A stretch of 64,000 bases of DNA. It comes from an uncultured Kiritimatiellota bacterium (GTDB lineage: Bacteria; Verrucomicrobiota; Kiritimatiellia; RFP12; UBA1067). Position 1 is the first letter of the stretch. Every line of letters begins with the position of its first letter. This document shows positions 16,576 to 24,940 of the stretch, in pieces. Under the pieces are notes generated by a model. The model made no database searches. It saw only the letters and a program-made list of their open reading frames with translations, and was not told the origin of the DNA. The stretch spans positions 133,156-197,155 of the forward strand of contig CAKTZI010000002.1 in the NCBI GenBank assembly GCA_934635385.1. Reading direction: 5' to 3'. Made by a program: the position numbers and the translations under genes.

Positions 16576-18738
16576 ATGAGACAGACGAGAGGAAAAGACG
16601 GAAAACAGGCGCGGAGCCTGAAACGGGCCGTGCGAGCCCTTGCGGCCGGCGCGATTCTTGGCGTCGCGAACATATCCTGCGCAGGCGACTGCACGATTCG
16701 CGCGGGGGCGCAGTGGATTCCCTTCGCGTTTTCGCCGGACGTCGTTCCCGGCAGCGCGCTTGACGCATCCGCCTTCAGCGGGCTGGACGCGCCGGCCGGC
16801 CGGCACGGCTGGGTGAAGGCGGATGGCGCGGGCCACTTCGTCTTCGCGGACAAGCCGGGCGTCCCGCAGCGGTTCTACGGCGGCAACCTCTGCATGGAGG
16901 CGTGCTTTCCGGGAACGGAAGCCGAGGCGGATCGCCTCGTCGCCCGTCTCGTCGCCGCCGGCTACAACTCAATCCGCATCCATCACCATGACCGCTTTCT
17001 CTACGGTCAAGACGCGCAGCGCCGTCCCGTCCTGATAGACTGGCGCGTCGCGCAGTTTGACCGTCTGATGGCCAAGGCAATCGCGGCGGGGCTCTATGTG
17101 ACGACCGACCTCTACGTGTCGCGTCCCGTCACGTGGCGCGAGATCGGCGAAGACCGTGACGGCAAGGAAGGTCTCGACTTCAAGGCGCTTCTCGCCGTTT
17201 CCCATGAGGGGGCGTTCGAGAACTGGAAGCAGGCCGCGCGCGTGTTTTTCGAGCACCGGAACCCGTATACGGGGCGCCGCTACGTGGACGAGCCGGCGCT
17301 GGCGTTCGTCTGCCTCGTCAACGAGAGCTCGATTCCGCAGGCCCTCGACGGTCTGCGGGAGAACGCGGCCGTGAAGGCGGCCTGGAAGAAGTGGCTGGAA
17401 AAGCGGCGCGCACGCGAGCCGGGCTGCTGGCCTTCGCTGACGCCCGACGCCCTGCCGGAGAAGTGCGGCGGGCACACGTCGGAGCCTGTCCTCAAGGGGG
17501 ACGCCTGGAACGCGCTCGCCACGTTCTGGTCCGAGCTTGAGGCGCGGCAGTACCTGCGGATGCGTGCGTTCCTGCGCGATGAGCTTGGGGTGAAGGCGTT
17601 GCTGACAGATCAGAACTGGGGCACCCAGACCCTGCAGATGCAGGCCATGCGCGCGCGGCTCTTCGACTATGTCGATCTGCACGGGTACGTCGACCACCCG
17701 ATTTTCCCGGGCGGCGGCTGGGGCCTGCCGAGCCTGCTCGCCAACCGCAATGACCTGCTCCGTCCCGGCTTCGGGCTCTCGGCGCCGTGGGGGCGCGTCC
17801 TGGACAAGCCGTTCGTCATGTCGGAATGGAATTTCGCCGGGCCTTCGCGCTACCGGACGATGGGCGGGCTTTTCATGGGCGCGCTCGCGGCCGTGCAGGA
17901 TTGGAGCGCGCTCTGGCGCTTCACGTTTGCGCATTGGCATTCCGCCTACGCGACAAAGGGGGACTCCCCGGGGTATTTCGACATCGTGAACGATCCGACG
18001 ATGCTGTTCACGGAGCGGCTGGCGTCCGCGCTCTTCCTGCGGGGAGACCTGGATTCCGCGACGGACGTGCTCGCGTTGACGATCCCGGAAGACGCCATCG
18101 CGCGGCGCACCGACACGATGACGCGCATAGTCCTTCCCCGCTGGATCGGCGACGTGTGGCGGCGCCGGGTCGGCAATTGCCTGCCCGGACGCGCACCGAA
18201 AGGCGCGCGCGTCTACGGCTACGAAGTCGCGACGAACGCCGTCGCGCCGGATGCCGGCGTGGGCGAGAGCCGGGCGGCGATCGATGCGTCGCGCGGCACG
18301 ATGACGGTTGCGACGCCGCGCACCTGCGCCGTTTTCACGACCGGCGGGCGCCTGGAGGCCGGTCCGCTGGCGGTCGCGTCGACCGACGTGCCGGCCTGCG
18401 TCTGGGCGTCTTCTCTCGATGGCGAACCGTTGGAAAAGAGCCGCCGGATCCTCGTCGCGCACGTCTGCGACGTGCAGGGCGAGGGTATCGTCTATGCCGA
18501 CACGAGCCGGCGCAAAGTCCTCAAATGGGGCACGAACCGGATGCTGATGGAAGCCGGACTGGCCGCGATTTCCCTGGCGCGAACGGGCGAAAGCCTGACG
18601 GTCTGGGCGCTTGACACGACCGGCCGGCGTCAGCGCCGTATGTCCGCATCCGAATCGAATGGCGCGCTTCGCTTCATCTCCGATGTCGCCGCGAATCCCG
18701 ATTCGGCCACGTTCCTGTACGAGCTTGCCGCCGAATGA
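16576..18738 (+). CDS. Secreted glycoside hydrolase, clan GH-A (GH5-like)
   Basis: 720-aa exported hydrolase. A signal or anchor segment (AVRALAAGAILGVANISCAG) is followed by a (beta/alpha)8 catalytic domain at about 95-480. The likely acid/base is E250 in CLVNESS and the nucleophile E417 in VMSEWNF, both on strands 4 and 7 as in clan A; RIHHHD at about 137 is the substrate-cleft motif on an early strand. The C-terminal 240 residues form a beta-rich domain. It probably acts on plant or host glycans with the rhamnosidase, to which it is coupled by a 4-nt overlap. Exact GH family uncertain. Confidence 0.82.
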   Translation: MRQTRGKDGKQARSLKRAVRALAAGAILGVANISCAGDCTIRAGAQWIPFAFSPDVVPGSALDASAFSGLDAPAGRHGWVKADGAGHFVFADKPGVPQRFYGGNLCMEACFPGTEAEADRLVARLVAAGYNSIRIHHHDRFLYGQDAQRRPVLIDWRVAQFDRLMAKAIAAGLYVTTDLYVSRPVTWREIGEDRDGKEGLDFKALLAVSHEGAFENWKQAARVFFEHRNPYTGRRYVDEPALAFVCLVNESSIPQALDGLRENAAVKAAWKKWLEKRRAREPGCWPSLTPDALPEKCGGHTSEPVLKGDAWNALATFWSELEARQYLRMRAFLRDELGVKALLTDQNWGTQTLQMQAMRARLFDYVDLHGYVDHPIFPGGGWGLPSLLANRNDLLRPGFGLSAPWGRVLDKPFVMSEWNFAGPSRYRTMGGLFMGALAAVQDWSALWRFTFAHWHSAYATKGDSPGYFDIVNDPTMLFTERLASALFLRGDLDSATDVLALTIPEDAIARRTDTMTRIVLPRWIGDVWRRRVGNCLPGRAPKGARVYGYEVATNAVAPDAGVGESRAAIDASRGTMTVATPRTCAVFTTGGRLEAGPLAVASTDVPACVWASSLDGEPLEKSRRILVAHVCDVQGEGIVYADTSRRKVLKWGTNRMLMEAGLAAISLARTGESLTVWALDTTGRRQRRMSASESNGALRFISDVAANPDSATFLYELAAE

Positions 18739-21700
18739 CCGCGCCCCTGCACCTGTTCGCCCTCGTCGGCCTGGCGTGCGTGACGTCCGCTGCCCAAGCC
18801 CTCGAAATCGCCACGCCGCGCTGCGAGGGTCTGCGCAATCCCCTGGGAATCGTCCGCACGCAGCCGCGCTTTTCGTGGACGCTCGCGGGCGACGAACCCG
18901 CCATGCGGCCGACCGCCGCCGAGGTGAAGGTCTTCACCGACGCGGGGATGGTCTGGCAGGGCCGTGGCGACGACCTCTTCGCCCGCGTCTACGACGGTCC
19001 GCCGCTCACGCCCGGCGTCGTCTACCGATGGCAGGCGCGCCTCGTGGGGGCGACGGACTGGTGCACGCCGCAGCGGTTTTCGGTTGGCCTCCAGGCGGAC
19101 GCCGACTGGGCGGGCGCGCAGTGGATCGGCGAGCCCGCCGTGCCCGTGGCGTGGACGGACTTCAACTATCAGGCGACGTTCACGCGAGTGCGGAATGCGT
19201 TCGGCCTCCTCTTCCGCGCCCGTGACGCGCAGACCGGCTACCTGTGGCAGATCAACACGAAGCAGGACCGCGAGCCGCTGCTGCGTCCGCATGTCCTGCT
19301 TGGGGACGGCAAGCTGCGCCTTCTGCCACCCGTGAAGCTCGGGAGCTTCTTCCCCAAGGGACTTGACTGGACGAAGGAACACATTCTGCGCGTCGAGACG
19401 CGCGGCGCCACGATCCGCACGCTCCTCGACGGCGTGCCCGTCCACACCTGCACGGATGCCACGTTCGCTGCCGGAACGGTCGGTGTGCGGACCTCGGCGG
19501 GCGAGGAGGCCTTCGTCTCCGAAGTCGCCGTGACGGGTCCGGACGGCGCCTCATGGCTCCAAGACCGCTTCCGCGGCCACCTCATGCCAGCCTTCCGCAA
19601 TCCTCCGCTCGCGGACGACCGGCTTCACCTCGCGGGCACGACCCTCCTGCATCCCGGCGTCCTGCCGAAGAACGCGCCGCGTCTGCGCCGCACGTTCACC
19701 CTGCGGGACAAGCCCGTCGTGTCCGCGCTTGCCTCGGCCTGCGGATTCGGCTTCTACGAACTCTGGCTCAACGGCGAGAAGGCCGATCCCCGGCGCGTCC
19801 TCGCCCCCGGCATGACGGGCGAGCGCGCGGCGCTTTTCGACACCTACGACGTCACGCGCCTCCTGAAGCCCGGCGCCGCGAACATCGTCGGCTTCTGGCT
19901 GGCGGCGGGGTATTCGGACGACTTTTCGCGCTACGGCTGGCACTGGCTCAAGCCCCGCCGGGCGATCCTGCACCTTGCCGTGACCTACGCGGACGGTTCG
20001 CGCGACGTGGTCGTGACGGACGGCTCGTGGGAGATGACGCAGACGAGCGAGATCACGCGCGCGAGCCTCTACCACGGCGAGACGATCGACGCGGCGCGCG
20101 CGGATCCCGCCTGGTGTACGCCCGCCGGCGCGACGAACGGCTGGCAGGCCGTCCACGTGTGGCCGCACGCGGATGCGCCGCGCCTCGTCGCGAACGACGC
20201 GCCGCCCGTGCGGATGCTCGATCCCCGGAAGCCCGTGCGCATCGCCGAGACGCGCCCCGGCGTGTTCGTCGCCGACTTCGGACAGAACCGCGCCGGGTTC
20301 GTGCAGGTCTGCGCGCAGGGTCCGAAGGGCACGAAGATCCGCCTCCACACAAGCGAGCTCCTGGGCGAGGACGGCAACATCGACCCGTGGACGAACCGCA
20401 AGGCAAAATCGACGGACGAATTCATCCTCGCCGGGACGGGGAAGCCCGAGACGTTCACGCCGCGCTTCACCTACCACGGTTTCCAGTTCGTGGAGATCAC
20501 GGGCTGGCCGGGGAAACCGACGGCGGACGACCTCACCGCGTGGGCCGTCCATGCCGACGTCGAGCCCATCGGTTCGTTCACCTGCGACGACGACACGCTG
20601 AACCGCTACGTCAACGCCGCCGACTGGTCCATGCGCAGCAACTTCATGAGCTACCCGACGGACTGCTGCATGCGCGACGAGCGCACGCCCTGCCAGATGG
20701 ACTCCCAGGCCTACGAGGACGCCGCGCTGAACTGGTTCGAACTGGGGCGCTACTATTCGAAGTGGCTGGACGACATCGGCGCGGGGGACGGCAACCCGGA
20801 CTGGACGGGCGATTCTGTCGTGCTGCCCTGGCGCCTCTACCGGGCCACCGGCGACGCGCGCGTCCTCGCCGAACGCTACGACGGCATGAAGCGACAGGTG
20901 GACGGCGACGTGAAGAAGTGGCCGAACCTGGTCTGTCCCACGGGGTTCGGCGACTGGTGCGCGCCGAACGACGGAACCTGGAAGGGCTGCTTCAACGACG
21001 TGGAACTCGTCAACACCGCGCTCTTCTGCGAGATGTGCCGCATCGTGGCGGAGACGGCGGCGGCGCTCGGTCGCACCGAAGACGCCACCGCCTACCGCGC
21101 GCTCCACGCACGCGCAAAGGCCGCGTTCCAGACGGCGTTCTTCCATCCCGAGACGAAGACGTACGGGGACGGCTCACAGACGACGGCGGTGCTGCCGCTT
21201 GCGTTCGGCCTCGTGCCGGAGGCGGAGCGCGCGGCCGTCGCGGCGCGGCTTGTTCGGACCATCCGCGAGGCGGACAAGGGGCGGGTCAACGTGGGCATCT
21301 TCGGGATGCGCCACCTCGGCGACGTCCTCTGCGACCTCGGGGAGGCGGACCTCTTCGTGCGGCTCATGACGCAGCCGGACTACCCCGGCTTCGGCTACAT
21401 GTTCGCGCGCGGCGCGACATCGCTCTGGGAGCAGTGGAGCTACAGGGGCATGATGAACTCGCACAACCACGCCATGTTTGCCGGTGCGCTCCACGCGCTC
21501 ATGACGCGCCTTGCGGGCATCCGCGCGGCCGGACCCGGCTTTGCCGCCGTCGAGATCCGTCCGTCCTTTCCGGCGTCGCTCGGGCGCGTGTCGGTCCGTC
21601 TCGACACGCCGCGCGGGCGTGTCGAGGTCGAATGGACGCGGAAGGGCACGACCCTTGAACTCGACATCCTCGTTCCGCCCTACACGGATGCCCGGCTGTC

Positions 21701-21782
21701 CCTCCCCGGTCAGCCCCCACGCCGCCTCCCAGCGGGCATGAATCACGTGACTTGGGAGGGACGCGCTCCGTCGCGTCCGTGA
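18735..21782 (+). CDS. Alpha-L-rhamnosidase, GH78
   Basis: 1015-aa secreted GH78 enzyme that removes terminal alpha-L-rhamnose. A signal peptide (to about residue 22, SAAQA) is followed by the N-terminal fibronectin-like domain (TPRCEGLRNPLGI), a concanavalin-like insert, the rhamnosidase N domain (GFYELWLNGEKADPRRVLAP), and the (alpha/alpha)6 barrel with CCMRDERTPCQMDSQ, where the acidic residues supply the general acid and water activator. SLWEQW occurs late in the barrel. The C-terminal residues WEGRAPSRP are encoded by one arm of a dispersed palindrome (21753-21812). Translationally coupled to the GH-A gene. Confidence 0.93.
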   Translation: MTAPLHLFALVGLACVTSAAQALEIATPRCEGLRNPLGIVRTQPRFSWTLAGDEPAMRPTAAEVKVFTDAGMVWQGRGDDLFARVYDGPPLTPGVVYRWQARLVGATDWCTPQRFSVGLQADADWAGAQWIGEPAVPVAWTDFNYQATFTRVRNAFGLLFRARDAQTGYLWQINTKQDREPLLRPHVLLGDGKLRLLPPVKLGSFFPKGLDWTKEHILRVETRGATIRTLLDGVPVHTCTDATFAAGTVGVRTSAGEEAFVSEVAVTGPDGASWLQDRFRGHLMPAFRNPPLADDRLHLAGTTLLHPGVLPKNAPRLRRTFTLRDKPVVSALASACGFGFYELWLNGEKADPRRVLAPGMTGERAALFDTYDVTRLLKPGAANIVGFWLAAGYSDDFSRYGWHWLKPRRAILHLAVTYADGSRDVVVTDGSWEMTQTSEITRASLYHGETIDAARADPAWCTPAGATNGWQAVHVWPHADAPRLVANDAPPVRMLDPRKPVRIAETRPGVFVADFGQNRAGFVQVCAQGPKGTKIRLHTSELLGEDGNIDPWTNRKAKSTDEFILAGTGKPETFTPRFTYHGFQFVEITGWPGKPTADDLTAWAVHADVEPIGSFTCDDDTLNRYVNAADWSMRSNFMSYPTDCCMRDERTPCQMDSQAYEDAALNWFELGRYYSKWLDDIGAGDGNPDWTGDSVVLPWRLYRATGDARVLAERYDGMKRQVDGDVKKWPNLVCPTGFGDWCAPNDGTWKGCFNDVELVNTALFCEMCRIVAETAAALGRTEDATAYRALHARAKAAFQTAFFHPETKTYGDGSQTTAVLPLAFGLVPEAERAAVAARLVRTIREADKGRVNVGIFGMRHLGDVLCDLGEADLFVRLMTQPDYPGFGYMFARGATSLWEQWSYRGMMNSHNHAMFAGALHALMTRLAGIRAAGPGFAAVEIRPSFPASLGRVSVRLDTPRGRVEVEWTRKGTTLELDILVPPYTDARLSLPGQPPRRLPAGMNHVTWEGRAPSRP

Positions 21783-21812
21783 CCGCGGGCGGCACAGAGG
21801 CCGTCCCTCCCA
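21753..21812. repeat. Dispersed palindrome spanning the rhamnosidase stop codon
   Basis: TGGGAGGGAC (21753-21762) and its perfect complement GTCCCTCCCA (21803-21812) flank a GC-rich core. The left arm and core are translated as the last codons of the rhamnosidase. Confidence 0.7.
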
Positions 21813-21854
21813 GATCAACGTTTTTTCGACAAACCGTTTAATCAGGAAAATCTC

Positions 21855-23530
21855 ATGAAAAAGCGAATACTCGGCATGATGCTGTTCGCGGGGGCGTTGG
21901 CCTTCGCGCAGACGACGTTCAGGATCCAGGCGGATCGGGAGACCTGCCTCTACGCCTGTGGCGAGCGGGCGACGTTCACGGTGACGGCGGTGGACTCGAA
22001 CGGCGTCCCCGTGAAGGCGGGGACGGTCACGGCGTCGCTCGACAACTTCGGTCCGAAGAAGTTCGAGAAGAGGTCCATCGACCTTGCGCGGGAGAATCCG
22101 TTCACGGTGACCGGCACGCTCGCCGAGCCGGGCTTCCTCCGCCTCTGCCTTGCGGGCAGGGACTGCAAAAACCAGGTCTTCGGCGTCGGCTACGAGCCGG
22201 AGAAGCTGGAGAGGGGTCGCCCTCGCCGGATGACTTCGATGCGTTCTGGGCGGACGCGCGGGCGAGGCTTGCGCGGGAGGTGCCGCTCGACGCGCAGGTT
22301 GTCCGCGTGCCGGAACGCTGCACGAAGGACTTCGAGTTCTTCCGTATCTCCTTCGCGACGTTCGGGCGGCGCGTCTATGGCTACATGAGCGTGCCGACGG
22401 ACAAGGCCCGCGCGCCCTACCCCGTCGATTTCCAGGTCGCGGCGGCGGGCTTCGGCGGCTGGACGAACAACATGCAGGGGCAACAGGACGCGATTTCGAT
22501 TTTCTTCTCCGTCTACCCCTTCGAGCCGCACTGGGACTGGGAGAAGAACGACCTCAAGGCGAAATACGACGCGATGAACGCCGCATGCCGGGCGAAGTAC
22601 GGCACCGGCTACGCGGAGAGCGGCATTTCCGAGAGCCGCGAGGCGTACTTCTTCTACCCGGTGCTGCTCGGCATCGACCGCGCCGTCGACTGGGTGGTGG
22701 CGCGCCCCGACGTTGACCGCACGCGCGTGCGCTACCAGGGAACCTCCCAGGGCGGCGGCTTCGGCTTCTACCTCACGGGACTCAACCACGCCTTCACGCG
22801 CGCGGCGTTCTACGTGCCCGCGATCACGGACACGATGGGCTACCTGAAGGGGCGGCAGAGCGGCTGGCCGCAGATCGTCGAACGCAACTCCGCCACGTCC
22901 GAGAAGCGCGCGGCCGCCGAGCGGTACGCCCCCTACTTCGACGGGGCCAACTTCGCCGCGCGCATCCGCTGCCCCGTGCGCGTCGCCGTCGGGTTCGCCG
23001 ACACGACCTGCGCGCCCGGCGCCGTCTACGCCGCCTACAACGCGATTCCCGTGAAGGACAAGGGCATCGTCCACGGCATCGGCATGGGGCACGGCTGCTT
23101 TGGGAAGTTCTACCAGGAACTCGGCGCCTGGGTGCGGGACGACGGGCGGGCGCGCGCCGCCACCGTCACGCTGGACCTGCCGAAGGACGGCGCGACGCCC
23201 GTCACGGCAGCCCTCCAGAAGGCCATCGACGACCTGTCGTCCGCCGGAGGCGGCAAGCTGGTCCTGCCCGCCGGAACCTACCTCACGGGCGGCATCTTCC
23301 TGAAGGACCGTGTGACGCTGCACCTCGCGAAGGGCGCGACGCTGCTGGGAAGCACGAACCACCTCGACTACGCGGGGCACAAGGCCGTCGTCGGCGCCGT
23401 CCAGGCGCGGCACGTCGCCCTGGAGGGCGAGGGGACCGTGGACGGACGCGGCTGGGCGGCGCCTGTCCGCGACGGCGCGCCGAACCGTTGGAAGTGCTGT
23501 TTCTTCTTCCGCTGGAAAAATGGGGTCTGA
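21855..23530 (+). pseudogene. Acetylxylan esterase (AXE1) fused to a truncated GH28 domain, frameshifted
   Basis: Segment 1 (21855 to about 22216) encodes a signal peptide and an Ig-like domain. Segment 2 (about 22217-23530) encodes the AXE1 esterase from PDDFDAFW, with nucleophile in QGTSQGGGF, Asp in VGFADTTC and His in GMGHGCFGKF. The frames join if one G is added to the four-G run 22213-22216, so either a real single-base loss or a sequencing error. After the esterase comes the first strand set of a GH28 polygalacturonase-like helix (LPAGTYLTGGIFLKDRVTLH); it stops where the 149-bp duplication begins at 23513. It would deacetylate and cut pectin-type polymers if intact. Confidence 0.82.
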
Positions 23531-23810
23531 CCCCAGTGGTGGGGTTCGAGTGGTAGGGTTGGAATTTGTGGGGACAGGCCCCGGGGCATGTCATTTATGG
23601 TATAATGGGCGACAAACGACAACAAGTTATGAAAAAGAAAGCCGCTGAAATCCTCCTGGCGTGGAAAAATGGGGTCTGACCCCAGTGGTAGGGTTCGAGT
23701 GGTAGGGTTGGAATTTGTGGGGACAGGCCCCGGGGCCTGCCATTTATGGTATAATGGGCGACAAACGACAACAAGTTATGAAAAAGAAAGCCGCTGAAAT
23801 CCTCCTGGCG
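23513..23810 (+). repeat. 149-bp tandem duplication (two copies, three mismatches)
   Basis: Copy 1 is 23513-23661, copy 2 is 23662-23810. Each holds the palindrome TGGGGTCTGACCCCA (23521-23535; 23670-23684), a TTGTGGGGACAGGCCCC arm, an extended -10 box (TATAAT at 23601-23606 and 23750-23755) and the first 11 codons of the following gene. Differences seen at 23541, 23587 and 23591. Confidence 0.93.
23629..23679 (+). pseudogene. Duplicated 5' end of the unknown gene (16 codons)
   Basis: MKKKAAEILLA is identical to the start of the gene at 23778, then reads into copy 2 of the duplication (WKNGV, stop). It retains its own promoter copy, so a short useless transcript may be made or transcription of the intact copy may be doubled. 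Confidence 0.8.
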
Positions 23811-24332
23811 AAAGCCGAGTTGACGGGCGTTCCCGAAAGACGACTGCTGAAGAGCCGGAACGTGGGCGTGGTCGATCTCGTCTGGCCGCGTTCGGGCATT
23901 GCGCGCAAGTCGTCCGCGCGCGAGATGGTCTTCAGGAAGGGACAGGTCGACTTCACGTCCGAGGAATGGACGAAGCGCGTGCTTTTCCGCGAAGACGTGG
24001 AGGGGCATTTCGGCCTTGCGGTGACGATTACGGAGCCGGTGTCCGTCCAGAAGGCGCGGCGGTTTCTGCGGCTCGTGGCCAAGTATGCGTTCAAGATGGG
24101 GGCTGACTTCATGGAGAAGGCGATGGTCGGCTATGCCGATGTCGCGTCCGCGCCGTTGGATGCCTTTGCGCAGATGATCGGCGAGAAGGACACGCCGAAG
24201 GCCATCGCGCAGGGCGTCGTCGACGTCGCCGAGCTGCCGGCGGACGGCTCGGAGACGGTCGTGACCGTGCCGCTGAAGCGTCCGCTGACAGGCAAGGCGA
24301 TCGGTTCGCTCACGCTTCTTCTGCGAGGCTGA
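23778..24332 (+). CDS. Unrecognised 184-aa protein
   Basis: I do not recognise the family. The sequence begins MKKKAAEILLAKAELTGVPE, has no signal peptide or membrane helix, and alternates predicted strands and helices. A segment around residues 70-95 reads HFGLAVTITEPVSVQKARRF, and the C-terminus ends with a strand-rich VTVPLKRPL. This suggests a soluble, structural or regulatory protein. Its promoter lies in copy 2 of the 149-bp duplication (TATAAT 23750-23755). It lies 5 nt before rfbC and may share its message. Confidence 0.6.
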   Translation: MKKKAAEILLAKAELTGVPERRLLKSRNVGVVDLVWPRSGIARKSSAREMVFRKGQVDFTSEEWTKRVLFREDVEGHFGLAVTITEPVSVQKARRFLRLVAKYAFKMGADFMEKAMVGYADVASAPLDAFAQMIGEKDTPKAIAQGVVDVAELPADGSETVVTVPLKRPLTGKAIGSLTLLLRG

Positions 24333-24337
24333 CGGCC

Positions 24338-24940
24338 ATGCGCGTGACAAAGACGGCTATTGACGGCGTGATGATCGTCGAACCGGAGGCGTTCGGCGAT
24401 GCGCGCGGATGGTTCTGCGAGCAGTACAACGCCGCGCGCTACAAGGCGGCGGGGATTCCGTCGGATTTCGTGCAGGACAACGAGTCGCTTTCGTCGAAGG
24501 GCGTCGTGCGCGGGCTGCACTGGCAGGCGGGCGAACACGCCCAGGCGAAGCTCGTGCGCGTCATACGAGGCGCCGTCTGGGATGTCGCGGTCGACATCCG
24601 CAAGGGTTCGCCGACGTTCGGGAAACACGTGAGCGAAGTCCTGACGGGCGAGAACCGGAGGCAGCTTTTCATCCCGCGCGGCTTTGCGCACGGGTTCGTC
24701 GTCTTGGCGGACGATACGCTCTTCTCCTACAAGTGCGACAACCTCTACTGCAAGGAGTCGGAACGCGGCCTCATGTTCGACGACCCGGCGCTCGGCATCG
24801 AATGGCCGAAACTTGATGTCGCGATTACGCTTTCCGAGAAAGACCGTAAGCACCCTCGCCTCGCTGACATCGAGCCGTGGGAGACCTCGGCGTTGGCACG
24901 GAGTTTGCAAATGAGTCCGTGTCATGTCCGACACGATTAA
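24338..24940 (+). CDS. rfbC: dTDP-4-dehydrorhamnose 3,5-epimerase
   Basis: 200-aa cupin-fold epimerase of dTDP-L-rhamnose synthesis. Characteristic stretches are FGDARGWFCEQYN, FVQDNESLSSKGVVRGLHWQ (with the catalytic His), VRGA-type DVAVDIRKGSPTFGKH and FIPRGFAHGFVVL, and the late Tyr in YKCDNLYCKESE. No other rhamnose-synthesis gene is in the window. The last 50 nt contain a sigma-54 promoter for the next gene, which overlaps this one by 17 nt. Confidence 0.92.
   Translation: MRVTKTAIDGVMIVEPEAFGDARGWFCEQYNAARYKAAGIPSDFVQDNESLSSKGVVRGLHWQAGEHAQAKLVRVIRGAVWDVAVDIRKGSPTFGKHVSEVLTGENRRQLFIPRGFAHGFVVLADDTLFSYKCDNLYCKESERGLMFDDPALGIEWPKLDVAITLSEKDRKHPRLADIEPWETSALARSLQMSPCHVRHD
24893..24909 (+). 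promoter_or_regulatory. Sigma-54 promoter of the purF-like gene
   Basis: TTGGCACGGAGTTTGCA: GG at 24895-24896 and GC at 24907-24908 with exactly ten bases between, the -24/-12 layout recognised by RpoN. It sits inside the end of rfbC, about 15 nt before the next ATG. Confidence 0.8.

Noticed and set aside
19551..21658. Long ORFs on both strands overlapping the rhamnosidase
   Set aside because: Compositionally biased shadows without domains.
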